From assembly GCF_005117025.1 (NCBI RefSeq), contig NZ_SWCO01000012.1:1-64000 (forward strand): a stretch of DNA of 64,000 bases, read 5' to 3'. Source of the DNA: Alteromonas portus. Its GTDB lineage: Bacteria > Pseudomonadota > Gammaproteobacteria > Enterobacterales > Alteromonadaceae. A program made the position numbers and the translations under genes. The notes beneath the pieces were generated by a model, which was not told where the DNA came from, did not search any database, and was given only the letters and a program-made list of their open reading frames with translations. Positions 54,679-63,803 of this stretch are shown piece by piece (position 1 is the first letter of the stretch; every line of letters starts with the position of its first letter).

Positions 54679-56031
54679 ATGGAAGTCAGTGCTTCAGTAC
54701 GCGATCACTTTATACATTTGGTAAAAGACATTTTTCCAAATTTAACTACTGATGACCCCCTTTATAGTGTGCTAGCGCTAGGATCTATATTATTTGTTGC
54801 CGCGCTCATTTATATCGTTGCGCGCCTTATAGTACGTCCTCAAATTGCTAACTGGGTATATAAGTCAAATAATAAGTGGGATAACGCGCTTCAGAAACAC
54901 GGCTTCTTCAGGCGTTTAATGCACCTTTTCCCAGCCCTCTTTATTTACATCACCACACCTGTGCTGATTGATAACGAAGCTGTGATGCATGGGATGGTGA
55001 TAAAGAGCGCTCAACTGTACATGTTGTATAGTGGGTTATTAGCTTTGTATGCCATGCTAAGTACGGTAGAAGATGTGTACAATGCGTCAGCCCTATCAAG
55101 GCGCGCTCCGATCACTGGCTTTATTCAAGTCACTAAGCTCGCTTTTGCAATCATCACCATACTATTGAGTATTTCGTTGATTGTAGACAGAAGCCCACTG
55201 CTTATTGTGTCTGGCTTAACCGCCATTGCCGCTGTTTTACTACTCATTTTCAGAGACACCATTCTAGGCTTTGTTGCCGGCATTCAAATAGCCGCTAACC
55301 GCATGTTTAACACGGGCGACTGGATTGCTATGCCCAAATATGAGGTAGACGGTGAAATACTCGAAATAGGCCTTACTAACGTTAAGGTACAAAACTGGGA
55401 TAAAACTATTTCGACGCTGCCGACTTATAGTCTTACCACAGAAGCAGTTAAGAACTGGCGAGGTATGCAAGAGTCTGGTGGACGAAGAATTAAGCGCGCC
55501 ATTTATATTGATGTGCACTCTATCAAGCTCTGTGACAACGATATGCTAGAGCGCTTTTCGAAAATTCGCTATATCAATGACTATATCGATAAGAAGAAAA
55601 ATGAGCTCCGCGCTTATCACCGAGATTACTCTATTGATGAGTCGGATCTGCTAAACAGCCGCCGCCTTACCAACATCGGCACTTTCAGAGCTTACTTAGA
55701 GGCATACTTGCGCAAGCACCCGGATGTAAACCAAGAGCTGACCCTAATGGTTAGGCAGCTACCGCCCAATGAGCTTGGTTTACCTTTAGAAATTTACTGC
55801 TTCAGTGCCCAAAAAGAGTGGGTAAAATACGAAAAGGTGCAGGCGGATATTTTCGACCATGTTATGGCCATGCTGGATTTGTTCGACTTACGCGCTTATC
55901 AACGTGATGGACATTTGTCGTTACTTGCCCACCGTGAACACAGCGCTTATGGAAACAGTAATGAAAGCCGCAGTACGCAAAAGGATGATCAGGAAAAAAG
56001 CGAGTCTAATCAAAAGAGTAACGACGAATAA
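54679..56031 (+). CDS. ybdG: YbdG-type mechanosensitive channel
   Basis: A 450-residue MscS-superfamily protein. About five hydrophobic segments (to residue 200), the pore/beta region FRDTILGFVAGIQIAANRM-FNTGDWI, then a cytoplasmic domain matching E. coli YbdG (VKNWRGMQESGGRRIKR, LMVRQLP, GLPLEIYCF). YbdG is a small-conductance osmotic channel. The C-terminal tail is polar (SNESRSTQKDDQEKS). Co-transcription with two phospholipid acyltransferases links it to membrane homeostasis. Confidence 0.92.
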   Translation: MEVSASVRDHFIHLVKDIFPNLTTDDPLYSVLALGSILFVAALIYIVARLIVRPQIANWVYKSNNKWDNALQKHGFFRRLMHLFPALFIYITTPVLIDNEAVMHGMVIKSAQLYMLYSGLLALYAMLSTVEDVYNASALSRRAPITGFIQVTKLAFAIITILLSISLIVDRSPLLIVSGLTAIAAVLLLIFRDTILGFVAGIQIAANRMFNTGDWIAMPKYEVDGEILEIGLTNVKVQNWDKTISTLPTYSLTTEAVKNWRGMQESGGRRIKRAIYIDVHSIKLCDNDMLERFSKIRYINDYIDKKKNELRAYHRDYSIDESDLLNSRRLTNIGTFRAYLEAYLRKHPDVNQELTLMVRQLPPNELGLPLEIYCFSAQKEWVKYEKVQADIFDHVMAMLDLFDLRAYQRDGHLSLLAHREHSAYGNSNESRSTQKDDQEKSESNQKSNDE

Positions 56032-56062
56032 ATTAGACTAACCAATAAGGCTTAATTTAGGC

Positions 56063-56094
56063 GAAAAAAAACCGGCTGAGATAGCCGGTTTTTT
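56063..56094. terminator. bidirectional intrinsic terminator
   Basis: The stem AAAACCGGCT/AGCCGGTTTT with a short loop has flanking A and T runs. It serves ybdG on the plus strand and the small gene at 56107 on the minus strand. Confidence 0.9.
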
Positions 56095-56106
56095 AATGCT
56101 TATCGC

Positions 56107-56298
56107 TTAAGCCAATGCGTAGGCCATCAGTAAGCAAAGTACTAAACCAGTAACGCCAAAAAAACCGTACTCAATTTTTTCCTGCATACCTTCAGCACCT
56201 GCTTTAGCAGTCATAAAGCCCATAACGATGCTGCTTAGCCCTAGCGTAAAGGCAATTAGCGCAACACCAAACATAATTGCATTAATCCAATCAGCCAT
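56107..56298 (-). CDS. small two-helix membrane protein
   Basis: A 63-residue protein made of two hydrophobic helices (about 5-30 and 44-63) separated by a charged loop (KAGAEGMQEKIEYG). No signal peptide; AAGGGGT lies before the ATG. No family was recognised. Own transcription unit, convergent with ybdG. Confidence 0.7.
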   Translation of the reverse strand: MADWINAIMFGVALIAFTLGLSSIVMGFMTAKAGAEGMQEKIEYGFFGVTGLVLCLLMAYALA

Positions 56299-56644
56299 TG
56301 TGATAACCCCTTAAAAATATTGGCGGTATTATGCACCAATAAATAAGATTTAACCATGCTTGGATTGGCTTAAATGTACCCCTATTGGTATTAATTGATC
56401 TTAGTCAAAACTACTAATTAGTTAGTAAATTCACTAAATAGTGTATTTAGCAAAACATCAAGAAATTATAAATTTTAATTAACCATTTGAAAAATAAAGA
56501 CTTTAAATATTGGCAAGGCCATTGCTCTACCTTAGATATAACAGCGAATATCGCTAGCGTCTATCTGTCAGTGACACTACAACGCATTGCAGTTTACTTC
56601 GAGTACTTTCGTTAACGCGTCACACGTAAATTAAGGAATGAACA
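56299..56644. other. non-coding region
   Basis: About 350 AT-rich bases between divergent genes. It contains small palindromic stretches (CTAATTAG near 56417) and the leader of the YggN-like gene. I see no gene or RNA. Confidence 0.4.
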
Positions 56645-57475
56645 ATGTCTAACAAACTATTACTTTCAGTTGCCGTTACCAGTGCTTTGATGAGTGGCCA
56701 AGTATTTGCCCATGACCGCAGCTTTCAAAACAACAGTTGTGACATGGAACTTGATGGCCATATTCAATATTACCAAGGCGATTTAACGGTACAGATGGAC
56801 AATGGCTCAGTGATGACGATTGATTCTCACCACAATATGACTATTAACGGTGAATCGGTTTCGCTTAATAGTGAGCAACAGCGCTGGGTAAGTGAGTATT
56901 ACAACAACATTGATATGGCTATTCCTATGACGTTGAATATCGCTAGTGAAGGCCTACAAATTGCCAATGTGGCAGTAACTGAAGTGTTTACTGAACTGCT
57001 GGGCGGCGATCAAATGGGTGATGATTTTCGTGAATTGTTCGACTCCCTTGAAAACAAACTAAACGCCTCATTCTATGATGACGCAGGCAATATTCGCGTT
57101 GACTCAACTAAATTCAACGAGCCAGGTTGGTTTGACGAGAGCTGGGAGCAAGAATTTGAGACGCAAATCGAGTCTTTGATCAGTGAATCTATGGGCAGAA
57201 TACTTATTGCGGTGGGCACACAAATGCTGTGGGAAGGCGGTGATATGTCTGAGTTTGAGCAAAAGATGGAGCGTTGGGGTGAAGATTTAGAGTATCGCCT
57301 TGAAAGCCAAGCGGCTGCGCTAGAAGAAAAAGGCGAAGCTTTGTGTAAAGTACTGAAAAAAGCCGACTATGCCGAAGGTAAAATGCAGGCATCTATATCA
57401 GGCCTTGATGACTTGAACCTGCTAGACATTGACCAAGACAGCCACCATGATCACAACGACGAAATGAAAATGTAG
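56645..57475 (+). CDS. YggN/DUF2884-family periplasmic protein
   Basis: A 276-residue protein with a signal peptide (about 1-22, cleavage after VFA). The mature part resembles E. coli YggN (DUF2884): CDMELDGHIQY, GNIRVDSTKFNEPGW and a long helical section, with two cysteines. The acidic/His-rich tail (DSHHDHNDE) could bind metal. Function of the family is unknown. Terminator follows. Confidence 0.82.
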   Translation: MSNKLLLSVAVTSALMSGQVFAHDRSFQNNSCDMELDGHIQYYQGDLTVQMDNGSVMTIDSHHNMTINGESVSLNSEQQRWVSEYYNNIDMAIPMTLNIASEGLQIANVAVTEVFTELLGGDQMGDDFRELFDSLENKLNASFYDDAGNIRVDSTKFNEPGWFDESWEQEFETQIESLISESMGRILIAVGTQMLWEGGDMSEFEQKMERWGEDLEYRLESQAAALEEKGEALCKVLKKADYAEGKMQASISGLDDLNLLDIDQDSHHDHNDEMKM

Positions 57476-57539
57476 TGAGATGATTTAGCGAACAAACCCT
57501 GTGAAACCAAATTACTTACTTTTCTGTATCACTTACTTT

Positions 57540-57568
57540 AAAAACCGACTGTAACCCAGTCGGTTTTG
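57540..57568 (+). terminator. intrinsic terminator of the YggN-like gene
   Basis: The stem AAAACCGACTG/CAGTCGGTTTT with a 5-base loop is followed by T-rich sequence. Confidence 0.88.
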
Positions 57569-57698
57569 TGTTTTTTGTACTCGTCGTTAACAAGCTTCAT
57601 TATTACTTCACCTAATTCAGATTTCTAATTTTACAGTTAACGACAATCGCCCTTCAATTAATGTACTCTTAAGCCCTAAACAAAGGGGTATTAAAACA

Positions 57699-58511
57699 AT
57701 GACTCAGAAAGTAGTAATTAGCGGCTACGGCTGGTTAGCTGGCTATATAGGCAAGGCGCTTACAGGGAAGGTCAGTATCGTTGGCACCACTCGAAGCCAA
57801 CAGAAACGCCTGGCGTTAAAAGAACAAGGTATCACCGCAATTGAATATGCACTGGGCGATGATACATCCGCGCTATGCAACCACCTACCAAACGCAACCC
57901 TATTGCTAAATATTCCCCCCGGTAGGAGAAACACAGATCTCGCGTCATTTACTGATAATATGCTGCAGTTAGTAGACGCAGCCATCAGCGCAAACGTAGC
58001 GCATATCGTGTTTATCAGTACCACATCTGTTTACGGCGATGCCACTAACGAAGTAGTTACCGAAGTTAGCACTACGCAGCCGCAAACAGCTTCGGCCAAG
58101 GCGCATGTTACTATTGAGGACTATTTGTTGTCTAAACGAGGTCAGGTTGATATCAGTATTGTTCGTCTAGCCGGTTTAGTAGGGCCAGACCGTCATCCCG
58201 CCCGTTCTCTAAGTGGAAGACAGTTGGATGCAGGAAATAAACGAATAAACTTAGTACATGTTCACGACATTGTTCCTGCTTTGACGACTATCATTTGTAA
58301 TACGCCGCTTAATGACACTATACATCTTTGTAGCTTATCTCACCCTAAACGTGGCATTTATTATGTGGATGCGGCGAAAGCAATGAATATTGATGCCCCA
58401 CACTTTTCCGATACTGAAGCGCCACCTGTGGGCAAGGTAATTGACGCTTCGAAAAGTTGGGCAAGGCTGAACATTACGCCATTGTATGGTGACCCCAATC
58501 GCATGTTCTAA
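57699..58511 (+). CDS. YeeZ-like NAD(P)-dependent epimerase/reductase
   Basis: A 270-residue extended SDR. The N-terminal Rossmann motif is GYGWLAGYIG (9-18), a variant of GxxGxxG, with FISTTSVYGD further on. It resembles E. coli YeeZ. The classical YxxxK is not clear (Tyr at VYGD is present), so activity and substrate are uncertain. It stands alone between two terminators. Confidence 0.78.
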   Translation: MTQKVVISGYGWLAGYIGKALTGKVSIVGTTRSQQKRLALKEQGITAIEYALGDDTSALCNHLPNATLLLNIPPGRRNTDLASFTDNMLQLVDAAISANVAHIVFISTTSVYGDATNEVVTEVSTTQPQTASAKAHVTIEDYLLSKRGQVDISIVRLAGLVGPDRHPARSLSGRQLDAGNKRINLVHVHDIVPALTTIICNTPLNDTIHLCSLSHPKRGIYYVDAAKAMNIDAPHFSDTEAPPVGKVIDASKSWARLNITPLYGDPNRMF

Positions 58512-58639
58512 GCCCAGTAAGCCTGCAGCTAAGTATGATAATTAACAATATATGATTGGGTTCAGTAAAATTACCGGGGCTTATTGGCTATTCAATTACT
58601 AGAAAATTACACGCTAGCCAAAACCTATCAATAGAAACA

Positions 58640-58668
58640 AAAACGGCAAGCGTACGCTTGCCGTTTTG
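58640..58668. terminator. perfect palindrome, bidirectional terminator
   Basis: AAAACGGCAAGCGTACGCTTGCCGTTTT is a perfect 28-base palindrome with T runs, between convergent YeeZ-like and transporter genes. Confidence 0.88.
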
Positions 58669-58724
58669 TTATGTGATTTTCTGCTATTTCGCGAGAAATA
58701 AAGCAATTTTTATAGTGAGTCTTA

Positions 58725-60146
58725 TTAACCGAAAAAGTTGTAGCCGAAATATTTAACGGCGACCGTGTTGACAAAAATCACAAGTAAAATTGCCGGAATA
58801 AACGTTTTCAGTGAAACGTCAACATACTTCTCGAACCAGCTTCCTTTATAGCCGCTACTGCCCTCTTCTAAAGAAGCATTGAAGTTCACACTCTTCCAAC
58901 GGTAAATAACAAACAAGCAAATTAGCAAGCCGTTGAGTGGCAAAATTGTGTCGTAGAACACATCGTAAATCACGTCAAACAGCGATTTATCTGCGCCAGC
59001 GTAGTGCATAAACGACGTTAGCATTTCAACTTTACCAAACGACAACGCACTAAGAATTGCCAGCACTATCATTATGCTACCTAACGAACCAAGGGCCCAT
59101 TTACGGCTTACGCCTTTTTCATCCATAAGCGCCGCAACCGGTACTTCAAAGATAGACACTAATGACGTTATTGCCGCAAAGAAAACAAGCAGGAAAAACA
59201 GGCTCGCAACAATTGATGCTCCCATATACCCAATAGAGTCCTGTAACGCTAAAAAGATACTAGGCAGGTAGGTAAAAATCATACCCACTGACGATTCACT
59301 TAACTCATCAGGATTAATATCTGGGTTAAAAGAGAAGATAGCAGGAAGAATCATTAAACCCGCCGTAAACGCTACAGCCGTATCAGTTAACGCCACCAAC
59401 TTTGCCGCATTCGGTACATCTGCACGCTTATCTATGTAGCTGCCATAGGTAATAAGAATCCCCATACCCAAAGATAAAGAGAAAAAGGCTTGTGATAACG
59501 CACCATTTACCACTTCGGCAGTAATTTTTGAAAACTCAGGAACGATGTAGAACTCGACGCCAGCCATGGCATTTTCGCGGGTTAGAACGAAGATAACCAG
59601 ACCTATAAGCATAACGAAAAGCGCAGGCATCAGCAGCTTGGCTGCTTTTTCTATCCCTTCTTTTACACCGCCTTGAAGAATGAGGTAAACCACACCAACA
59701 ACGGCCGCCATATAGGCAAAGATTGCTTCTGAATTAATGAACAGCCCAAAGGTGTCTGGGTTGGCTAACTTATCTAGATTTCCGCTTACGGCTTCGAACA
59801 AATAGCCGAAAAGCCAAACAGTAATCACCATGTAGAAAACGGCAATCATAAACGGCGTGGCAATAGCCAACCAACCGGCGATTTTCCATCTCTTTTGATC
59901 CCCACTAATTTCGCTATATGCGCCTAGCGGGTCTTTTTTAGCGTGGCGCCCCACCGACATTTCTGCCAGCATTACTGGTAAACAAATGGCAAAAACAAAA
60001 ATAGCGTACATTAAAAGAAATGCACCACCACCGTTTTTAGCTGCACCGACAGGGAAACCTACCAAATTACCTATACCTACCGCAGAACCTGCAGCAGCCA
60101 AAATGAAACCTATGCGCGATCCGAACTGTTCTCTGGCCCCGCTCAT
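58725..60146 (-). CDS. NSS/SLC6-family sodium-dependent transporter
   Basis: A 473-residue transporter of the LeuT fold. TM1 signature AAAGSAVGIGNLVGFP includes the unwound sodium/substrate site; about eleven or twelve hydrophobic segments follow. Substrate is likely an amino acid or similar but cannot be named. The ATG at 60146 has AGGAAGGG immediately upstream; the frame runs open to 60248 without a ribosome site. Monocistronic. Confidence 0.9.
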   Translation of the reverse strand: MSGAREQFGSRIGFILAAAGSAVGIGNLVGFPVGAAKNGGGAFLLMYAIFVFAICLPVMLAEMSVGRHAKKDPLGAYSEISGDQKRWKIAGWLAIATPFMIAVFYMVITVWLFGYLFEAVSGNLDKLANPDTFGLFINSEAIFAYMAAVVGVVYLILQGGVKEGIEKAAKLLMPALFVMLIGLVIFVLTRENAMAGVEFYIVPEFSKITAEVVNGALSQAFFSLSLGMGILITYGSYIDKRADVPNAAKLVALTDTAVAFTAGLMILPAIFSFNPDINPDELSESSVGMIFTYLPSIFLALQDSIGYMGASIVASLFFLLVFFAAITSLVSIFEVPVAALMDEKGVSRKWALGSLGSIMIVLAILSALSFGKVEMLTSFMHYAGADKSLFDVIYDVFYDTILPLNGLLICLFVIYRWKSVNFNASLEEGSSGYKGSWFEKYVDVSLKTFIPAILLVIFVNTVAVKYFGYNFFG

Positions 60147-60475
60147 ATCCCTTCCTCTTGTTGAGTTATTGTTATAGCAGTTCGCCGTATTGCACGTTGT
60201 GATTAACAATACGCCTTGTGATGCACAAGCACGTCGTGTACTCACCACTTATACTTGCTGTCGGTACTTACTGTTTGTAAGAATCGAGCCGAGCGAACTG
60301 GTATTCTTTATTATCAGGATGGCGTTTGTTGTAATGACTCACGTGTGGCGTCAACGCGTTGTATTGCTACCTCTATGGGCGTATCAATACGCTGCACCAT
60401 TCCCAAAATAACATGGTAACAGCAGTGAAATAAAAAGTCTTGATGTTGAACTTGCAGAAATGGAGTTAGACCGTA

Positions 60476-61201
60476 TCACCAACTTACCACTTCGCCGTTC
60501 CAGTCGATAAAATGACAAGCTTGGTCCCGATCAAGCTTAGAAAGATGGTGAATAAGTTGCTTAGCAGTAAACTCGGGCGTAAACAGTTTTTTGGCGGCGA
60601 CATTTTTTTGGAAAGGCTTAGAAAGCCCTGTATCAACCGTACCTGGGTGATAACAAACAAGTATGGCGTCTTTCAATCTACGTTTGTATTCCACAGACGC
60701 TGTTTTAACCAACATATTTAGCGCCGCCTTCGAAGCGCGGTAACCGTACCAGCCGCCAAGTCCGTTATCAGAAATGCTCCCTACTCTTGCACTTAAGCAA
60801 ACAAGGGTAGACCCATGTTTACTCATTATATTCACCAAGTGCTTAAGCCACAGTGCGGGAATGATGCTATTTGTCGCGAAATAGGCAGCCAAGGCCTGTT
60901 CATTGAGATCATCCAAACGTTTCTCAGGATGAATATTCTCGCTTTCACGATGTAGAAATCCTGTTGTGATAACTACCGTTGTTAGCACAACCTGCTGTTC
61001 CGCCAGCTGTTCAACGAATTCGCTTATGTGCCTATCGTCCTGTTCGGCAATCTGGTGATATGAAACATTCTCAGAATGATTAATATCAGTTACGGGGGCA
61101 CGACTTACCGCAAACACCCTTGCACCTTCGCTACAATATTGCTCAATAAGCGCAGACGCGATGCCGCCAGAAGCACCTACTATAAGAACGTTATTTTTCA
61201 T
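60476..61201 (-). CDS. short-chain dehydrogenase/reductase (CsgA-like)
   Basis: A 241-residue SDR with GASGGIAS (8-15) as nucleotide loop, Ser in LSARVGS and the YGYRASK catalytic pair. It resembles C-factor/CsgA-type SDRs. It overlaps the upstream DCC-family gene by 11 bases, so they are translationally coupled. Substrate unknown. Confidence 0.85.
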   Translation of the reverse strand: MKNNVLIVGASGGIASALIEQYCSEGARVFAVSRAPVTDINHSENVSYHQIAEQDDRHISEFVEQLAEQQVVLTTVVITTGFLHRESENIHPEKRLDDLNEQALAAYFATNSIIPALWLKHLVNIMSKHGSTLVCLSARVGSISDNGLGGWYGYRASKAALNMLVKTASVEYKRRLKDAILVCYHPGTVDTGLSKPFQKNVAAKKLFTPEFTAKQLIHHLSKLDRDQACHFIDWNGEVVSW

Positions 61202-61586
61202 TCGCTTCTCCTGGGATGCACCGGTCGCACTGGCGTTTTTTGCCTGTTAACAGATATGAAATGGTGTACCTGTGCTTTGCGAAAATATTATAAAACCCAT
61301 CGGCCACATAACGAATAACTGGCCAGCGAAGTGGTGCATACAGCCACCCCATCCCCACGGCTTTCCATGCTTCATGAGTGACATCAAGACCCGTTATTAG
61401 AGTTCCGTCTTCGCGAAGGCCATGAATTCTGGCATTAAGCGCATGCCAATCCATGGTTGGATATCGGCTTGAAAAATCGGGGGCCTGAATATCTACCAAG
61501 GTCAATTTGTTATGCTTATCTCTTTTTCTTAAATGACGCATTTCAGCAATACACAACGGACAATAACCGTCATAAAAAATAATCAC
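61191..61586 (-). CDS. DCC-family thiol-disulfide oxidoreductase-like protein
   Basis: A 131-residue protein beginning IIFYDGYCPLC, the DxxCxxC signature of the DCC family, with a thioredoxin-like fold. Two more cysteines lie near the end (CDRC). The frame extends back to ATG 61628, but the GTG at 61586, preceded by GAGG, gives the family's usual short N-terminus and is preferred. Divergent from msrA, suggesting a shared redox setting. Confidence 0.78.
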   Translation of the reverse strand: MIIFYDGYCPLCIAEMRHLRKRDKHNKLTLVDIQAPDFSSRYPTMDWHALNARIHGLREDGTLITGLDVTHEAWKAVGMGWLYAPLRWPVIRYVADGFYNIFAKHRYTISYLLTGKKRQCDRCIPGEANEK

Positions 61587-61809
61587 GACTGAATACCTCT
61601 GCCAAATCTTGAACACATTGATACGCATTGTTATAGGTAGCGAACTGCTTCAAGGAAAACGATTAGATGTTCAGGTTAAAACCTTTTACCTAACTCGCAC
61701 GTTATTCTTATTTAATATTCGTTTATACGATAAAAAAACACGCTTGGATGACTTGTGTTGTGACTTACACGTACCCACACTACAGTCAAAGATTAAGAGA
61801 GGTTTTACT

Positions 61810-62355
61810 ATGGCAAATTTACAAGTCGCCACCTTGGCTGGCGGATGCTTTTGGTGTATCGAATCGGCGTTTAACAGCGTTGAAGGCGTGGAAAAAGCAA
61901 TTTCTGGCTATGCTGGGGGCGAAAAAGCCGATCCAACCTACGAAGAAGTTTGTTCGGGCAATACTGGCCATGCTGAAGTAGTACAGGTAACGTTCGATGC
62001 CGACATCATCAGCTATCGTGAAGTATTAGAAATTTTCTTTGCGCTACATAACCCTACACAGTTAAACAGGCAGGGTAACGACGTAGGTACACAGTATCGC
62101 AGCGCCATCTTCTATCATGACGAGGCACAAAAAGCTGAAGCAGAAAAAATTATCGCAGAAATTACAGAAGAAAAAATTTGGCCCGATCCTGTAGTGACTG
62201 AAATAGTAGCAGTAAATAACTACTACGACGCCGAAGATTATCATCAAGATTATTTCAAAAATAATCCCCAGAATCAGTATTGCTCAATGGTAGTTGCGCC
62301 TAAGCTTGCGAAATTCAAGAAGACCTTTGCATCTCGACTTCGCAGTGACGCATAG
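61810..62355 (+). CDS. msrA: peptide-methionine (S)-S-oxide reductase MsrA
   Basis: A 181-residue repair enzyme reducing the S epimer of methionine sulfoxide with thioredoxin. The active site GGCFWC lies near the N-terminus (residues about 12-17), with the Glu of CIESAF. GYAGG and NPTQLNRQGNDVGTQYRSA follow. GAGAGG precedes the ATG at 61810. The frame is open upstream to 61609, but that stretch is promoter region. Confidence 0.95.
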   Translation: MANLQVATLAGGCFWCIESAFNSVEGVEKAISGYAGGEKADPTYEEVCSGNTGHAEVVQVTFDADIISYREVLEIFFALHNPTQLNRQGNDVGTQYRSAIFYHDEAQKAEAEKIIAEITEEKIWPDPVVTEIVAVNNYYDAEDYHQDYFKNNPQNQYCSMVVAPKLAKFKKTFASRLRSDA

Positions 62356-62402
62356 ATAAATCGGTTGTGTGAAGCGAATTTTTAATGGCGTTATTTAACA
62401 GT

Positions 62403-62431
62403 AAATGGGTTGCTTATAAGCAACCCATTTT
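62403..62431 (+). terminator. intrinsic terminator of msrA
   Basis: The stem AAATGGGTTGCTT/AAGCAACCCATTT with a minimal loop is followed by T residues, 48 bases after the msrA stop. It lies before the convergent lipoprotein gene and may serve both. Confidence 0.88.
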
Positions 62432-62463
62432 TATCATTGATAAGTTCCGCTTACTCGTTAACT

Positions 62464-63585
62464 CTATTCAAACCAAACGTCATTTATTTTAAGCGGAAAT
62501 AGCAATGGCGCTAAGTCTTCATAACGCTTCTTGTGCGCTTCACATGTCGCGTTTTTAAGGTAATTCTTTTCCCAAGGGTCGTTAATGATCCACAACGTAT
62601 TTTCAATAGTCACTAACCCTTCCATTGACGAATTATCCATTGTGTACTGTTGGCAATTCTGATCACTAGCAACATCAAAGGTAATGGGAATGCGTTTAGT
62701 TGGCTTGCTACCAGTGGTATCAATTACCCATAGTTCATTGTCGTTTCTTGCGGCGCCAAACAAATATGATGCGCCAGTTGAATGGGTATATAAAGCCAAA
62801 CCATTTATAGGGTGATTACCCGAGGTAAACGAAGGAAGCTGAAGGTTTGGTTCGCTCACAATTGCAAAGTCGGTCGATGAAAAAAAGTCTTTATCGACAG
62901 ACAATGTAAAGATTCTTGGCTGCCCCGCTTTGTCTTTTTCTAATGCCAAATACAAAGTGCCGTCTTCCGCCATAGTCAGGCCTTCAATGCCGTCATTTGG
63001 GAAATTTCCAACTTCCAATTCTGTAGGGAACTGGAGTGGACGTACATCTGACATTTCAACAGTGCCGTTGTCCTGTCGCGTTAGTTTAACCAACAGGGTT
63101 GGGTAGTCTGTCGAGCCTGTATCTTCGTACTTGGTTTCACAACGAGGGCTTAAGGCTCCTGTACGGGTTGCATCTTCTGTGACGGTATAAATGATATTAG
63201 AATCTCTAGGGTCTACCGCTAACGCTTCTAAATCTGGTTGTTCGCTTAAATAGCTATAGAAGCAGCTTCGGCGAACGTCTCTTGAGAATGAAAAGCGCTC
63301 ACTAGAGGCAACGAGCGTTGCCGTTTCAGGTGAAATGGTATGCAACCTCAACTGCTGTATAACATCCGCGCTTGCATCAGCAATTGTCACAAGCTGTCCG
63401 TCTAGCACGACTAGCCCCGATGTTTGGGGGTCAAACATGACTTTCCCATCTTCATTGAGGATCCACTTCCCTACAGTTGTTTCGGTCAAATCGGTAGGTT
63501 CGGGACTAATGACGACATCTTTGGGTTCGCTGCATGCAGTCACCAGCATCGCCGTTAAAACGCCGGCGGATAAATATTTAAGCAT
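62464..63585 (-). CDS. phytase-like/SdiA-regulated-type lipoprotein
   Basis: A 373-residue lipoprotein precursor with a signal peptide and lipobox LVTAC (Cys18). The acceptor +2 residue is Ser, which favours the outer membrane. The rest reads as a beta-propeller of the esterase-like/phytase-like group: LEALAVDPRDSNIIYTVTED, GIEGLTMAEDGTLYLALE. Four cysteines outside the lipobox. Enzymatic activity is not certain. Upstream 63586-63803 holds only promoter sequence. Confidence 0.72.
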   Translation of the reverse strand: MLKYLSAGVLTAMLVTACSEPKDVVISPEPTDLTETTVGKWILNEDGKVMFDPQTSGLVVLDGQLVTIADASADVIQQLRLHTISPETATLVASSERFSFSRDVRRSCFYSYLSEQPDLEALAVDPRDSNIIYTVTEDATRTGALSPRCETKYEDTGSTDYPTLLVKLTRQDNGTVEMSDVRPLQFPTELEVGNFPNDGIEGLTMAEDGTLYLALEKDKAGQPRIFTLSVDKDFFSSTDFAIVSEPNLQLPSFTSGNHPINGLALYTHSTGASYLFGAARNDNELWVIDTTGSKPTKRIPITFDVASDQNCQQYTMDNSSMEGLVTIENTLWIINDPWEKNYLKNATCEAHKKRYEDLAPLLFPLKINDVWFE

Positions 63586-63803
63586 AATATGAAGTCCTCT
63601 CTCGACTCGCTAGAGCGAGAGCAAAAGCTAAAACTGAAAAAATTGTAAGGGAGTATATAGAGCATACCGTTTACGCACAAAAAAGAGTAAGGTTATAACG
63701 GTTATTTACATAGCTACTGGTTTTGTGGCTGGTAAAAGACACTATAAAGACTGTAAAGCTTCTTAGTGTTTAGGCTGAAAAGCTTTAACGAATAAATCGA
63801 GTA

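Noticed and set aside
60190..60411. Plus-strand 73-codon frame upstream of the NSS transporter
   Set aside because: Lies in the promoter region of the transporter, no family resemblance and a poor ribosome site.
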